Shown: piece by piece, positions 35,282 to 44,585 of the stretch
How the letters are laid out: every line of letters starts with the position of its first letter
How positions within the stretch are numbered: the first letter of the stretch is position 1
DNA from: Paludibacteraceae bacterium
Lineage (GTDB): Bacteria; Bacteroidota; Bacteroidia; Bacteroidales; Paludibacteraceae
Direction: 5' to 3'
NCBI GenBank assembly: GCA_017461505.1
Contig: JAFTXV010000007.1
Coordinates: 62,001 to 126,000, forward strand
Length of the DNA stretch: 64,000 nt
The notes under the pieces: model-generated
What the model was told of the DNA's origin: nothing
The model's input: the letters and a program-made list of their open reading frames with translations, nothing else
Database searches by the model: none
Translations under genes and position numbers: made by a program

Positions 35282-35380
35282 ATGAACGTATTTTTAACCC
35301 TCCTCATCAGCCTTATTTCGGCAACAGTGATCACCTATTGTATTGACATTACCACCCATTTATGGCATAGCGAGCAATAA
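35282..35380 (+). CDS. 32-residue membrane micro-protein upstream of recA
   Basis: The ORF encodes one hydrophobic helix: NVFLTLLISLISATVITYCI (residues 2-21), then a hydrophilic tail with two His and an acidic end. It has a well-placed -7 box 50 nt upstream and is separate from the recA promoter. No homologue is recognised. It may be a stress-related membrane peptide or a leader peptide; translation is unproven. Confidence 0.5.
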   Translation: MNVFLTLLISLISATVITYCIDITTHLWHSEQ

Positions 35381-35403
35381 AGATAAAGAAAAAAATCTAA
35401 CTA

Positions 35404-35435
35404 TTTGCATAAATGCAAAAAAAACACTACCTTTG
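35404..35435 (+). promoter_or_regulatory. recA promoter with TTTGCATAAATGCAAA palindrome
   Basis: TTTG (35404-35407), 20 nt, TACCTTTG (35428-35435). The -33 box is the left half of a perfect palindrome TTTGCAT-AA-ATGCAAA (35404-35419), which could be a regulator site overlapping the promoter. Confidence 0.7.
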
Positions 35436-35460
35436 CAGTCGCATTCTACAAGGTAATCTT

Positions 35461-35510
35461 AAAACTTTTAGAACCCTTAGAACTTTTAGAACTATTTTAA
35501 CCCTTTAAAC
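35461..35510. repeat. 9-bp repeats (TTTTAGAAC) in the recA leader
   Basis: CTTTTAGAAC, CCTTAGAAC, TTTTAGAAC, TATTTTAAC and CCTTTAAAC follow one another. A related series precedes the tryptophanase gene at 63217-63250. Confidence 0.75.
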
Positions 35511-35521
35511 ATTATACAACT

Positions 35522-36529
35522 ATGGCTGAAGAAAAGAAAAATCCTTCCGTAGAGAAACTCAAGGCATTGCAACTCGCAATGGAAAAAATTGATAAGCAAT
35601 TTGGTAAAGGCGCCATCATGAAATTGGGTGATGACAAGGTAGAAGATGTACCTGTAATCCCTTCTGGTTCAGTAGGCCTGAATATTGCACTTGGTGTAGG
35701 CGGTTATCCTCGCGGGCGTATCGTAGAGATTTATGGTCCAGAGTCTTCTGGTAAAACAACTCTCGCTATCCATGCTATGGCAGAAGTACAAAAGCAAGGT
35801 GGTATAGCCGCTATCATTGATGCCGAGCACGCATTCGACCGTTTTTATGCTGAGAAGTTAGGTGTCAACACCAATGACTTGCTTATCGCGCAACCAGACT
35901 GCGGCGAACAAGCACTCGATATCGCAGACGAGCTCATCCGTAGTGCAGCAGTAGATTTGGTAGTCATCGACTCTGTGGCTGCCCTCACCCCAAAAGCCGA
36001 AATTGAAGGCGATATGGGCGACAATAAAGTGGGTTTGCATGCTCGACTCATGTCGCAAGCGCTCCGCAAACTCACTGCTACCATCAACAAGACCAACACC
36101 ACCTGTATCTTCATCAACCAATTACGTGAGAAGATTGGCGTCATGTTCGGTAACCCCGAGACCACAACTGGTGGTAACGCGCTGAAGTTCTATGCTTCGG
36201 TTCGCCTCGACATTCGCAAGGCAAGCGCTATCAAGGATGGTGACGAGATTCTTGGTAATCAGGTTCGCGTAAAAGTTATCAAGAATAAAGTAGCACCTCC
36301 ATTCAAGAAAGCAGAGTTCGACCTCATGTTCAACGAAGGTATCTCTCGCGTAGGCGAAATCGTGGATATGGGTGTAGAGAAAGGTATCTTGACTAAGTCT
36401 GGTTCATGGTATAGCTACGAGGGCAACAAACTCGCTCAAGGTCGCGATGCCGCTAAAAATGTCCTCCGCGACAATCCAGACCTTGCCGAAGAGATCGAAA
36501 ATAAGATCATGGAAGCGCTCAAGAAATAA
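35522..36529 (+). CDS. recA: recombinase RecA
   Basis: 335 residues; ATP-dependent strand exchange. Walker A GPESSGKT (72-79), [16 protein letters not shown], Walker [13 protein letters not shown], loop L2 area [28 protein letters not shown] and the compact C-terminus. DAEHAFD replaces the usual DAEHALD, a common variant. First gene of recA-FAD protein-yeiH-tcdA. Confidence 0.99.
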   Translation: MAEEKKNPSVEKLKALQLAMEKIDKQFGKGAIMKLGDDKVEDVPVIPSGSVGLNIALGVGGYPRGRIVEIYGPESSGKTTLAIHAMAEVQKQGGIAAIIDAEHAFDRFYAEKLGVNTNDLLIAQPDCGEQALDIADELIRSAAVDLVVIDSVAALTPKAEIEGDMGDNKVGLHARLMSQALRKLTATINKTNTTCIFINQLREKIGVMFGNPETTTGGNALKFYASVRLDIRKASAIKDGDEILGNQVRVKVIKNKVAPPFKKAEFDLMFNEGISRVGEIVDMGVEKGILTKSGSWYSYEGNKLAQGRDAAKNVLRDNPDLAEEIENKIMEALKK

Positions 36530-36531
36530 TC

Positions 36532-38010
36532 TTGAATCAAACGACGCTCATATTATCCCCTGAGAAAGCTCACGACATGGAACAACAGTTTCGTGTCGTG
36601 AAGCGTTCTGTTGATGCCCGCCAAAAGCAACTCAAGGTCCACCTTACCGTACTCACTGATGAACATGGCGCACCGCTTCCCAAGGACGCCCCCATCCCGC
36701 TCTACGAGCCACCACAATTCCAAGATGTGCATAATACCGAGCATAGTGTGGCTATCATCGGCGCAGGCCCTGCGGGCTTATTCGCCGCACTCACACTGCT
36801 GGAGCACGGTATAAAACCAATTATCTTCGAACGTGGTAAAGAGGTCGCCGAGCGCAAGAAGGACATCGCAACACTCAACCGCAATCAGGGACTGAATGCC
36901 GAGTCCAACTACTGCTTTGGCGAAGGTGGTGCAGGTACTTTCTCTGATGGCAAACTCTTCTCACGCAGCAAAAAGCGCGGCAATATGCAACGCGTCATGG
37001 AACTCTTTCACCATTTCGGTGGAGACGACCGCTTACTCTACGAAGCCCATGCCCATATCGGGAGCGATAAACTGCCTACCATTATCCGCCGCATGCGCGA
37101 GTGCATCCTCGAACACGGTGGCGAGATTCATTTTTCTACTTGTGTCACTAGCCTCTCGTCTTTCGCCTTATCGCCTAATAGCCCAGTTATTCTAGCGATT
37201 GGGCATTCGGCGCACGACACATACCACATGCTACATGCCAATGGTGTTGCCTTAGCTACGAAAGGTTTCGCTATGGGCGTGCGTGCGGAGCACCCACAAG
37301 CATTGATTAACAAGCTTATGTACCACGATCCATCACCCGAACTCATTCGTTTAGTAGGTAATGCTTCGTATTCGTTGGTCACTCAGGTGCAAGGTCGTGG
37401 TGTTTATTCCTTCTGTATGTGCCCAGGCGGACATATCGTCCCAGCAGGCAGTGCGCTGAATAGTTGTGTTGTTAATGGTATGTCTGCCAGCCACCGCAAC
37501 TCTCCATACGCCAATTCGGGTATGGTCGTAGAAATTCGTCCCGAGGATTTGATAGATCAAGACCCACTTGCTGGACTACGTTTCCAGCAACAGTTAGAAT
37601 ATTTATCCTATCAGCATGGTGGGGAACCTTCCATCGCTCCGGCCCAACGCTTACGCGACTTCGTGGAAGGGCGCAAGAGCAGCACCCTGCCTGCATGTAG
37701 CTACTTGCCTGGCGTACGTTCCAGCAGCATGCACGAGTGGTTGCCCGAACATATCGGCAAACGCTTACAACAAGGCTTCCGCGATTTCGATCGCAAGTAC
37801 CACGGCTTCTTAACTAACGAGGCTGTTATTCTCGGCGTAGAGAGCCGCAGCAGTAGTGCTATACGTCTGCCTCGTGACCCAGAGACACTGCAGTCCATCT
37901 CTACTCCTCACCTCTACCCTTGTGGCGAAGGTGCAGGCTACGCAGGCGGCATCACCTCCTCCGCATTGGACGGCATCAATGCCGCCCTCAAGATCGCCGA
38001 ACAACTTTGA
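36532..38010 (+). CDS. FAD-dependent oxidoreductase of the uncharacterised YdiU-independent 'FAD-dependent protein' family
   Basis: 492 residues. N-terminal domain with RVVKRSVDARQKQLKVHLTV, the fingerprint of this family, then the FAD-binding Rossmann motif SVAIIGAGPAGLFAALTLLEHGI (about 74-96), GEGGAGTFSDGKLFSRSK, FCMCPGGHIVPA and the C-terminal PCGEGAGYAGGITSSALDGINAA. The reaction is unknown. The TTG at 36532 (2 bp after recA) is chosen because the next ATG (36577) would cut into the conserved N-terminal domain. Residues encoded by 37151-37185 (SLSSFALSPNSP) come from a pyrimidine-strand copy of the purine repeats. Confidence 0.88.
   Translation: MNQTTLILSPEKAHDMEQQFRVVKRSVDARQKQLKVHLTVLTDEHGAPLPKDAPIPLYEPPQFQDVHNTEHSVAIIGAGPAGLFAALTLLEHGIKPIIFERGKEVAERKKDIATLNRNQGLNAESNYCFGEGGAGTFSDGKLFSRSKKRGNMQRVMELFHHFGGDDRLLYEAHAHIGSDKLPTIIRRMRECILEHGGEIHFSTCVTSLSSFALSPNSPVILAIGHSAHDTYHMLHANGVALATKGFAMGVRAEHPQALINKLMYHDPSPELIRLVGNASYSLVTQVQGRGVYSFCMCPGGHIVPAGSALNSCVVNGMSASHRNSPYANSGMVVEIRPEDLIDQDPLAGLRFQQQLEYLSYQHGGEPSIAPAQRLRDFVEGRKSSTLPACSYLPGVRSSSMHEWLPEHIGKRLQQGFRDFDRKYHGFLTNEAVILGVESRSSSAIRLPRDPETLQSISTPHLYPCGEGAGYAGGITSSALDGINAALKIAEQL
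37151..37185 (-). repeat. in-frame purine repeat (antisense) inside FAD protein gene
   Basis: On the minus strand TGGGCTATTAGGCGATAAGG, then CGAAAGACGAGAGG. This is the same family as ddl 7129 and ispG 57597 but inserted in the other orientation, so it is read as SSFALSPNSP. Confidence 0.65.
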
Positions 38011-38035
38011 ACCATTTTAAACCACATTGATCCAT
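38006..38035. repeat. 10-bp repeats spanning stop and start codons (FAD protein to yeiH)
   Basis: TTTGAACCAT, TTTAAACCAC and ATTGATCCAT(G). The TGA stop of the upstream gene lies in the first unit and the ATG of the next begins in the third. It is related to the junction at 62633-62672. Confidence 0.75.
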
Positions 38036-39014
38036 GCTCACATTCCTCCGCACCTACAAAAAAAACATCTACATTGCCCTACTATCGATACTCACTCTCT
38101 GCCTTTTGTGCGATTATATCCCTGCATTGGCAGTATTGTCTTCATGGGTCACTCCACCTGTGGCATTGTTTCTCGGTCTTGTTTTCGCACTTACTTGCGG
38201 ACAGGCCTATCCTACATTCAACAAGAAGATGTCTAAGAAACTGCTTCAATACTCCGTGGTCGGTTTGGGTTTCGGCATGAATCTGCACGCCTCGTTGGCA
38301 TCAGGCAAAGAGGGTATGTTGTTTACTATCGTTTCGGTCTTCGGCACACTCCTAATAGGTATGTTTATCGGCAGTAAACTTCTGAAGATCAACCGCAACA
38401 CTGCTTATCTCATCAGTTCGGGTACGGCTATCTGTGGAGGCAGTGCTATCGCAGCAGTAGGGCCTATCATCAAAGCAAAAGACAGCGATATGTCTGTGGC
38501 ACTTGCTACTATCTTCATCCTTAATGCCATTGCGCTATTCCTTTTCCCTGCATTGGGTCATTGCTTGGGCATGACGCAACAGGAGTTCGGCACATGGGCT
38601 GCTATCGCTATCCATGATACTAGTTCTGTGGTAGGCGCAGGCGCAGCGTATGGCGAAGAGGCGCTGCAAGTGGCTACAACTATCAAGCTCACCCGTGCTT
38701 TGTGGATTATCCCTTTGGCACTGCTGACAACGGTCATCTTCCGCAGCGAGGGCAAGAAGATTAGCATCCCATGGTTTATCTTGTTTTTTATTGTTGCTAT
38801 GCTGCTGAATACCTATGTGCTTACTGATATTCCACAAGTAGGACAATTCATCTATGGTATTGCGCGTAAGGGACTTGTGATTACTATGTTTTTTATTGGC
38901 GCATCGCTTTCTATTGATACGATAAAGTCTGTCGGCATCCGTCCTCTGCTGCAAGGCATTCTCCTCTGGTTGGTCATCAGTGCCGGGTCTTTGGCATATA
39001 TTTTATTGAAATGA
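38034..39014 (+). CDS. YeiH-family membrane protein (putative sulfate exporter)
   Basis: 326 residues with about 10 membrane helices. Family features: FNKKMSKKLLQYSVVGLGFGMNL, LISSGTAICGGSAIAAVGPIIKA (the SGTAICGGSAI signature), AIHDTSSVVGAG and the final KPLLQG-like RPLLQGILLWL. UPF0324/YeiH proteins are often called sulfate exporters, with little direct proof. The start overlaps tcdA downstream by ATGA and sits in a 10-bp repeat. Confidence 0.9.
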   Translation: MLTFLRTYKKNIYIALLSILTLCLLCDYIPALAVLSSWVTPPVALFLGLVFALTCGQAYPTFNKKMSKKLLQYSVVGLGFGMNLHASLASGKEGMLFTIVSVFGTLLIGMFIGSKLLKINRNTAYLISSGTAICGGSAIAAVGPIIKAKDSDMSVALATIFILNAIALFLFPALGHCLGMTQQEFGTWAAIAIHDTSSVVGAGAAYGEEALQVATTIKLTRALWIIPLALLTTVIFRSEGKKISIPWFILFFIVAMLLNTYVLTDIPQVGQFIYGIARKGLVITMFFIGASLSIDTIKSVGIRPLLQGILLWLVISAGSLAYILLK

Positions 39015-39688
39015 AACCTATGTTTACACGAACGATACAATTACTTGGCGAAGAAGGATTTGCAGCATTGCAGCATGCACGGGTCATTCTCTTTGGTGTA
39101 GGAGGCGTGGGCGGATGGTGCGCAGAAGCACTACTCCGTACTGGCATCGGACACCTGACCCTTGTGGATTTCGACAAGGTGGATACCACCAATCTCAATC
39201 GTCAGGTGGTGGCTACCCACGAGAATATCGGACAAAACAAAGTACTAGAGATGCAAAAGCGACTGCTGAATATCGCCCCCGAAGCAGATGTTCAGGCAAT
39301 TGACCGCCAGTATAATGCAGAAACAATAGACACTTTCGACCTCGCGCAATACGACATCGTGATTGATGCCATCGACATGGTGGAGTGCAAAGCACTACTG
39401 CTTTACAATGCTACCGTAGCGGGTTGCAAAGTGTATTCCAGTATGGGAGCAGGCCGCAAAATCGACCCGCAGAAAATTCGCACCGCGGAGTTCTGGAAGG
39501 TACAAGGTTGCCCTCTCGCGCGTGCACTACGCACAAAAATGAAAAAGGCAGGACTAATGCCTGCCTCTAAGATTCAATGTGTCTATTCCGAAGAAATTGC
39601 AGGAGCACAAGGCACCCTCGCTCCCGTTGTGGGAGTCTTTGGCATGACCCTCGCTAGCATGATTATCAATGATCTTGTGCGTGCTTAA
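39011..39688 (+). CDS. tcdA: tRNA threonylcarbamoyladenosine dehydratase (TcdA/CsdL)
   Basis: 225 residues; E1-like enzyme that cyclises t6A to ct6A at tRNA position 37 with ATP. Nucleotide motif GVGGVGGWCAEALLRTGIG (30-48), LVDFDKVDTTNLNRQ, DIVIDAIDMVECKALL, CVYSEE and the C-terminal GTLAPVVGVFGMTLAS. tsaD, needed for t6A itself, is in the same window (61560). The ATGA overlap with yeiH suggests coupling. A 28-bp stretch (39542-39569) encoding KKAGLMPAS nearly duplicates the topB terminator. Confidence 0.93.
   Translation: MKPMFTRTIQLLGEEGFAALQHARVILFGVGGVGGWCAEALLRTGIGHLTLVDFDKVDTTNLNRQVVATHENIGQNKVLEMQKRLLNIAPEADVQAIDRQYNAETIDTFDLAQYDIVIDAIDMVECKALLLYNATVAGCKVYSSMGAGRKIDPQKIRTAEFWKVQGCPLARALRTKMKKAGLMPASKIQCVYSEEIAGAQGTLAPVVGVFGMTLASMIINDLVRA
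39542..39569. repeat. 28-bp terminator-like repeat inside tcdA (copy A)
   Basis: AAAAAGGCAGGACTAATGCC, then TGCCTCTA; 26 of 28 bases match 40162-40189. It forms a hairpin GGCAGG/CCTGCC. Confidence 0.8.
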
Positions 39689-40100
39689 CCAATCGTTTGC
39701 GCCAAAGAGCGTAAGTCCATCTTGCCCCAAGCAACAGCATCACTAACCACAGCAACACCTCTTCTCCATCCATTGGCATTTGACAATGGTGCGGTCTGCC
39801 CGTGTAGTCATAGGCATTACCGTTGCCACCATGTCTAACCAATTCAGTATGGTCATGCGGATCCAATGACGCACCACAATAGGGACAATGATCCACAGCT
39901 CCACCACCAATGGTGCGTTGATCAAGACTTATTGGCAAATTGAAAAACTCCGCTCTATAGCCAAAGTTCTCCTCGAAGGTCCTGTCGGAAGGCAGTGTAT
40001 TATCTACACCCGCGAAGGGCTCATACACAACAGCTTCCGCCGCTAAACATAGGCCTAAACCAATGTTTAGCATCATCATTTTCTTACAATTCATTTTCAT
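39666..40100 (-). CDS. small exported/membrane protein, unknown function
   Basis: 144 residues. N-terminal hydrophobic signal (MMMLNIGLGLCLAAEAVV), an extracytoplasmic part with CPYCGASLDPHDH (rubredoxin-like CxxC) and a second HHCQMPM, and a C-terminal membrane helix (VLLWLVMLLLGARWTYAL) followed by basic residues. The Cys/His content suggests metal binding. No family recognised. It converges with tcdA, overlapping by 23 bp. The start could also be at an inner ATG. Confidence 0.6.
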   Translation of the reverse strand: MKMNCKKMMMLNIGLGLCLAAEAVVYEPFAGVDNTLPSDRTFEENFGYRAEFFNLPISLDQRTIGGGAVDHCPYCGASLDPHDHTELVRHGGNGNAYDYTGRPHHCQMPMDGEEVLLWLVMLLLGARWTYALWRKRLVKHAQDH

Positions 40101-40161
40101 ACGTTTTTAGGTTCGTGGATGACCTTCTGACAAAAACCGTGCAAAACAATTCTGACAAATA

Positions 40162-40189
40162 AAAAAGGCAGGACTAATTCCTACCTCTA
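40162..40189 (-). terminator. topB terminator (28-bp repeat copy B)
   Basis: On the minus strand GGTAGGA / TCCTGCC pairs with one G-U, loop ATTAG, then six T residues. It lies 28 nt after topB and shares 26 of 28 bases with a site inside tcdA. Confidence 0.8.
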
Positions 40190-40217
40190 TAAATTTAACT
40201 GATCTATTCTGTATAGA

Positions 40218-42143
40218 TTAGAACTGCTCGGCATAGGTGCATCCTTCACGCCAACGAGAACAGCCATAGCGCGTACGACCACGAATAATAGTACCACGTC
40301 CACAGACAGGGCAACGCATGCCCGATTTATCAGCTTTCACCTCACGAACCACTTCCGTAGTCATTTGCTTGAGTTCGTCTAAAAATTGTTGCGCTGTAAA
40401 CGCGCCGCGTTCTATTTCACGCAGTTTCTTTTCCCAAAGTCCAGTCAATTCTGCAGACTTAAGCAGAGGGGAAATGATTGTTTGTATTAGATTTATTCCC
40501 AACTCTGTAGCATGGATGTTCTTCTTTTCACGAACAATATATTTGCGTTGGAAGAGTTTCTCAATAATAGCTGCACGTGTACTTGGGCGACCAATACCAT
40601 TCTCCTTCATGGCATCACGCAGCTCCTCATTGTCCACAGTCTTACCAGCCGTTTCCATGGCACGCAATAATGTTGCCTCAGTATAATACTTAGGAGGCGT
40701 AGTCGTTTTCTCCTGCAATTGTGGTTCGTGAGGACCAGATTCGCCTTTTACAAATGCAGGCAAACTCTTTTGTTCTTCTTGCGGCTCATCATCCTGCTTT
40801 TCTTTGGCAAAGACCTCCCGCCAACCCATCTTGAGAATTTGGCGCCCAGTTACCTTAAAATCAATCTTGCCCGCCTTGGCTAGAACGGTAGTGTTTGATA
40901 CCTCGCAGTCAGGATAGAAGGCTGCAATAAAACGTAATGCTACCAGATTATACACCTTGCGCTCCAAATCAGTAAGATTATCTGGACGTTGCCCTGTAGG
41001 TATGATCGCATGGTGGTCGGTAACCTTCTTATTATCGAACACCTTCTTCGATTTAGGCAGACTATCTGCACCTTTCTTACCATCCGCCTTCAATGGCAAC
41101 AATGGAGCTACTTGTGGAAAATATTCCTTAATTCCCTGCAATGTAGCAGGTACTTTGGGATAGATATCATCGCTCAAATAGGTCGTATCCACACGAGGAT
41201 AGGTGGTCACATGCTTCTCATAAAGACTTTGAATAATCTTCAGCGTATCATCAGCAGATAGACTAAATTTCTTATTACACTCCACCTGCAAAGAGGTCAG
41301 ATCAAAGAGTCGAGGTGAGAATTCAGTGCCTTTCTTCTTCTCCACAGAAGTAATTTCTAGAGGCATATCCTTGATCGAATCCAACAAATTCTGCCCTTGC
41401 TCAAGCGATGTGATTGCATAGTCATCTTCTTCTACTGGCAATTGTGCAGAAAAAGTAGTATCGCGGTAAAGAGTTTTGAGTTCCCAGTAAGTACGAGGCA
41501 CAAAGTTCTCTATCTCGTGTTGTCGCTTAACAATCAGAGCCAATGTAGGTGTTTGTACCCGACCGATGCTCAACACTTGACGATCTTTCCCTACTCCTTT
41601 CGCGAAACGTAGGGTATATGCTCTAGTAGCATTCATACCCAGTAGCCAATCGCCTATGGCACGCATCATTCCAGCTTCATAGAGACGTTGGTATTCGCTT
41701 TGGTCTTTAAGTTTCTGAAATCCTTCACGAATGGCATCTTCGGTCAGCGAGGATATCCACAATCGCTTCACAGGAACTTTGCAACCTGCTTTCTGATACA
41801 CCCAGCGCTGGATAAGTTCTCCCTCTTGCCCTGCATCACCACAGTTGATAACTTCATTCGCCTTGGCTATGAGGGTTTTGATGGTATTGAATTGTTTTTG
41901 TACACCTTTATCATCGGTCACCTTGATTCCAAAACGCGTAGGTACCATCGGCAATGAAGATAAGTTCCACCCCCTCCATTGGTCACTATATTCGTGCGGG
42001 TCAAGCAACGCACAGAGATGACCAAAGGTCCATGTCACGCAGTAACCATTGCCCTCCATAAAACCGTCGTGCTGGGTATTAGCTCCCAGCACGCGTGCTA
42101 TATCTCGCCCTACGGACGGTTTCTCTGCTACACAAAGAATCAT
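40218..42143 (-). CDS. topB: DNA topoisomerase III
   Basis: 641 residues, type IA topoisomerase. TOPRIM ILCVAEKPSVGRDIARVLG (1-20), GDAGQEGELIQRWV, active-site region LSIGRVQTPTLALIV and TYPRVDTTYLSDD (catalytic Tyr region), GIGRPSTRAAIIEKL, and a C-terminal zinc-ribbon-like tail GMRCPVCGRGTIIRGR... GCSRWREGCTY. A chromosomal topB-like enzyme, transcribed 10 bp behind the wzc-like gene. Confidence 0.95.
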   Translation of the reverse strand: MILCVAEKPSVGRDIARVLGANTQHDGFMEGNGYCVTWTFGHLCALLDPHEYSDQWRGWNLSSLPMVPTRFGIKVTDDKGVQKQFNTIKTLIAKANEVINCGDAGQEGELIQRWVYQKAGCKVPVKRLWISSLTEDAIREGFQKLKDQSEYQRLYEAGMMRAIGDWLLGMNATRAYTLRFAKGVGKDRQVLSIGRVQTPTLALIVKRQHEIENFVPRTYWELKTLYRDTTFSAQLPVEEDDYAITSLEQGQNLLDSIKDMPLEITSVEKKKGTEFSPRLFDLTSLQVECNKKFSLSADDTLKIIQSLYEKHVTTYPRVDTTYLSDDIYPKVPATLQGIKEYFPQVAPLLPLKADGKKGADSLPKSKKVFDNKKVTDHHAIIPTGQRPDNLTDLERKVYNLVALRFIAAFYPDCEVSNTTVLAKAGKIDFKVTGRQILKMGWREVFAKEKQDDEPQEEQKSLPAFVKGESGPHEPQLQEKTTTPPKYYTEATLLRAMETAGKTVDNEELRDAMKENGIGRPSTRAAIIEKLFQRKYIVREKKNIHATELGINLIQTIISPLLKSAELTGLWEKKLREIERGAFTAQQFLDELKQMTTEVVREVKADKSGMRCPVCGRGTIIRGRTRYGCSRWREGCTYAEQF

Positions 42144-42153
42144 TTCAGTCTAA

Positions 42154-44451
42154 TTAATAACCGTAGCTCACTTCCTTCGCATCCACCCCATTCAGCACTG
42201 CCACCATCTTTGGTAAACGCTCTTGTTCATGAATCTTGTTGAGGAATTCAATCATATCAAAAGTAGTATGATTGGCACGAACTACACACACAGTCATGTC
42301 AGCTATACCACTCAACAAGAATGTATCGCTCACCAATGCCACTGGAGCCGAATCAACCACCACATAATCATAGCGTTCACGCAACTCAGCAAACAATACC
42401 GCTAACCTATCACTCTGCAACAATTCGCTAGGATTAGGTGGCACTATTCCCGCAGGTAAGACATCCAAGTTCTTCACAGAAGAAGCCACTACCACATCCT
42501 CCAATGTATATGCCTTATCCGACAAATAGTTGGTCATCGTGCCTTGAGAAGGCAAATTCAAATATTTTGCTAATGTTGGTTTACGTAGATCCAATCCCAC
42601 CAATGCAACCTTCTTACCCAGCAATGCCATCGACACAGCCAAATTAGTTGCCACATACGATTTACCCTCACCATTCATACTAGATGTCACCAATACTACA
42701 GGGCATTTCACATCCTTAGGTTGCATAAAACGAATATTTGTTCGTAAAGTACGGAACAATTCCGCAGCTACAGAATTATTGCCATCACGCACAACCACTT
42801 CCTCTCCCTTAGATTTTGCCAACACACCTGCAAGCGATATCTTCAAACGCTTCTCCAAATCTTTAGGATTACCAGACACGCGAGTGTTCACAATGTCATA
42901 TACTATCATCACTCCCAATGGGAACACCAATCCTACTACCAACAACAATAATATGGACATATATCTCGGACTCACTGGAATCGGATTCGTCTGGGCCTGA
43001 CTAATTATTTTGATTGGCATTATAGTAGAACTCAATAACATTGCATTCTCCTCGCGTTGCTCGCAAACCAGCAAATATAATTTCTCTTTTAACCTTTTTT
43101 CACGAATCATTTTCTCGTATTTCTTCACATGCTCTGGCATATCACTTCGCTGTTGGTTGGCAGACACAAAATGATCATCCAAATCTTGTTTTGCAATCTG
43201 CAAGGTATTGAGCATATTCTTCACGGTAGTCACTATATTGGCGCGTAATACCGCCAACTCTGCTTCCAACTGAGCATCCACACCACCACGCATCTTCATT
43301 CTTATCAATGAATTATAATCATCTACTGCAGTTATCAGTGACATATTCGAAACACCCACTCGCGACGTTTCACCTGACTCTTTTGATTGTGACTGATAGG
43401 TGGGCACCACAAACATGGCTGGCAGCAATTCATTCGCATTGGCTTGATTCTCCATAAAATCGCACAAATACTGCATCATATTTATTTGCGTCTCCACATC
43501 TGCTAACTGCTTGCGATATTCCACATCTTCATTCAAAAACAATTCTTCCTCAATCCACGGATTCACCAAATCATATTCCTCCAAATAACGCACTGTTGCT
43601 TCCTCCGCTTGCACTAATTCATCTTCAAGTACACGAATACGCTCCTCTATAAACATCGCAGTATTTTGAGCAACCATATTTTTGTCTGACATCGCATCCA
43701 AATTGTAGAAATCTATCATTTTCTTGATAAATTCCTTATCTCGGCGAGGAGTATCGGTAGTCGAAGCCAACACAATAACTTTCGAATCCTTTTTGGCTGT
43801 ATTGACGCTAATCTTACTTTTATAGATACTTACAGCTACTGGCAATGGATAGACCTTCAAGTTATATTGAGCACCGCATTCCACTTTTTCCGAATTTAAT
43901 ACCTCAAAGCACAATACACCTGCACAAGTCTCAAATGGCTTTGTTAAATCCGCTACGATATGTTTGCTTTTAGTGAACATTCCATATTCTACACGCACAA
44001 CATAATCATTTTCTCGTACTTTAATATCAATCTTAGCAGTACGTTGGATTGTATCCAAATACATCGGAGATGACACCAACATAATATCATTACTCGGATA
44101 TTTTCCTACCCAACGCAGTCCCTGTTTCTTGCGATACTCTACTTGTAAACCCAAGTCAGTTATCACTCTTGATATAATATCACGAGAGGTCAGTGCAGCT
44201 ATCTCATCATCCACTAATTTCTCACCTTTCATGCCCAACACATCCACCATTGCAGATGGGAGGAAAGAACTTCCGTTATCTACCTCTCGAAGCATAATCT
44301 CAGATTTCACCTCAAACTTATACGTGGTAGAGAAATAATAATAAGTCCCTAATATGCCGAATACCATCGCACTCAGCAAAAACCAATACCAATTCTTCAG
44401 GATGCGCACCAACCACGCACGAATATCAATTTCAATTGTTTCTTGTGCCAT
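42154..44451 (-). CDS. polysaccharide co-polymerase/tyrosine autokinase (Wzc type)
   Basis: 765 residues, inner membrane. N-terminal Wzz domain with first helix WYWFLLSAMVFGILGTYYYF and second helix near 505-530 (PRYMSILLLLVVGLVFPLGVMI); long periplasmic coiled coil between them; cytoplasmic kinase domain with Walker A SSMNGEGKS, Walker A' VGLDLRKP (a Gly-Leu replaces the usual Asp-Ala), and Walker B YVVVDSAPVALVSD. The C-terminus ends VDAKEVSYGY with only two tyrosines, far fewer than the usual YGYGYG cluster. It controls capsule or exopolysaccharide chain length. No wzy or polymerase genes adjoin; topB follows after 10 bp. Confidence 0.9.
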   Translation of the reverse strand: MAQETIEIDIRAWLVRILKNWYWFLLSAMVFGILGTYYYFSTTYKFEVKSEIMLREVDNGSSFLPSAMVDVLGMKGEKLVDDEIAALTSRDIISRVITDLGLQVEYRKKQGLRWVGKYPSNDIMLVSSPMYLDTIQRTAKIDIKVRENDYVVRVEYGMFTKSKHIVADLTKPFETCAGVLCFEVLNSEKVECGAQYNLKVYPLPVAVSIYKSKISVNTAKKDSKVIVLASTTDTPRRDKEFIKKMIDFYNLDAMSDKNMVAQNTAMFIEERIRVLEDELVQAEEATVRYLEEYDLVNPWIEEELFLNEDVEYRKQLADVETQINMMQYLCDFMENQANANELLPAMFVVPTYQSQSKESGETSRVGVSNMSLITAVDDYNSLIRMKMRGGVDAQLEAELAVLRANIVTTVKNMLNTLQIAKQDLDDHFVSANQQRSDMPEHVKKYEKMIREKRLKEKLYLLVCEQREENAMLLSSTIMPIKIISQAQTNPIPVSPRYMSILLLLVVGLVFPLGVMIVYDIVNTRVSGNPKDLEKRLKISLAGVLAKSKGEEVVVRDGNNSVAAELFRTLRTNIRFMQPKDVKCPVVLVTSSMNGEGKSYVATNLAVSMALLGKKVALVGLDLRKPTLAKYLNLPSQGTMTNYLSDKAYTLEDVVVASSVKNLDVLPAGIVPPNPSELLQSDRLAVLFAELRERYDYVVVDSAPVALVSDTFLLSGIADMTVCVVRANHTTFDMIEFLNKIHEQERLPKMVAVLNGVDAKEVSYGY

Positions 44452-44553
44452 AACACATCATTTTTAGTAATTATTTTTTCGGCTCACAAAACACTTGTCT
44501 TGCTTCACAACACAAAACGCCCACACTTTATCCGCATGAACATTTCGAGCCCG

Positions 44554-44585
44554 CAAAGATACTGCTTTTTTTCGAAACCACCAAA
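44554..44585 (-). promoter_or_regulatory. wzc-like gene promoter
   Basis: Minus strand TTTG (44582-44585), 20 nt, TATCTTTG (44554-44561). Start near 44547 and leader of about 95 nt. The 11-bp array (44685-44761) lies 100-180 bp further upstream. Confidence 0.7.
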
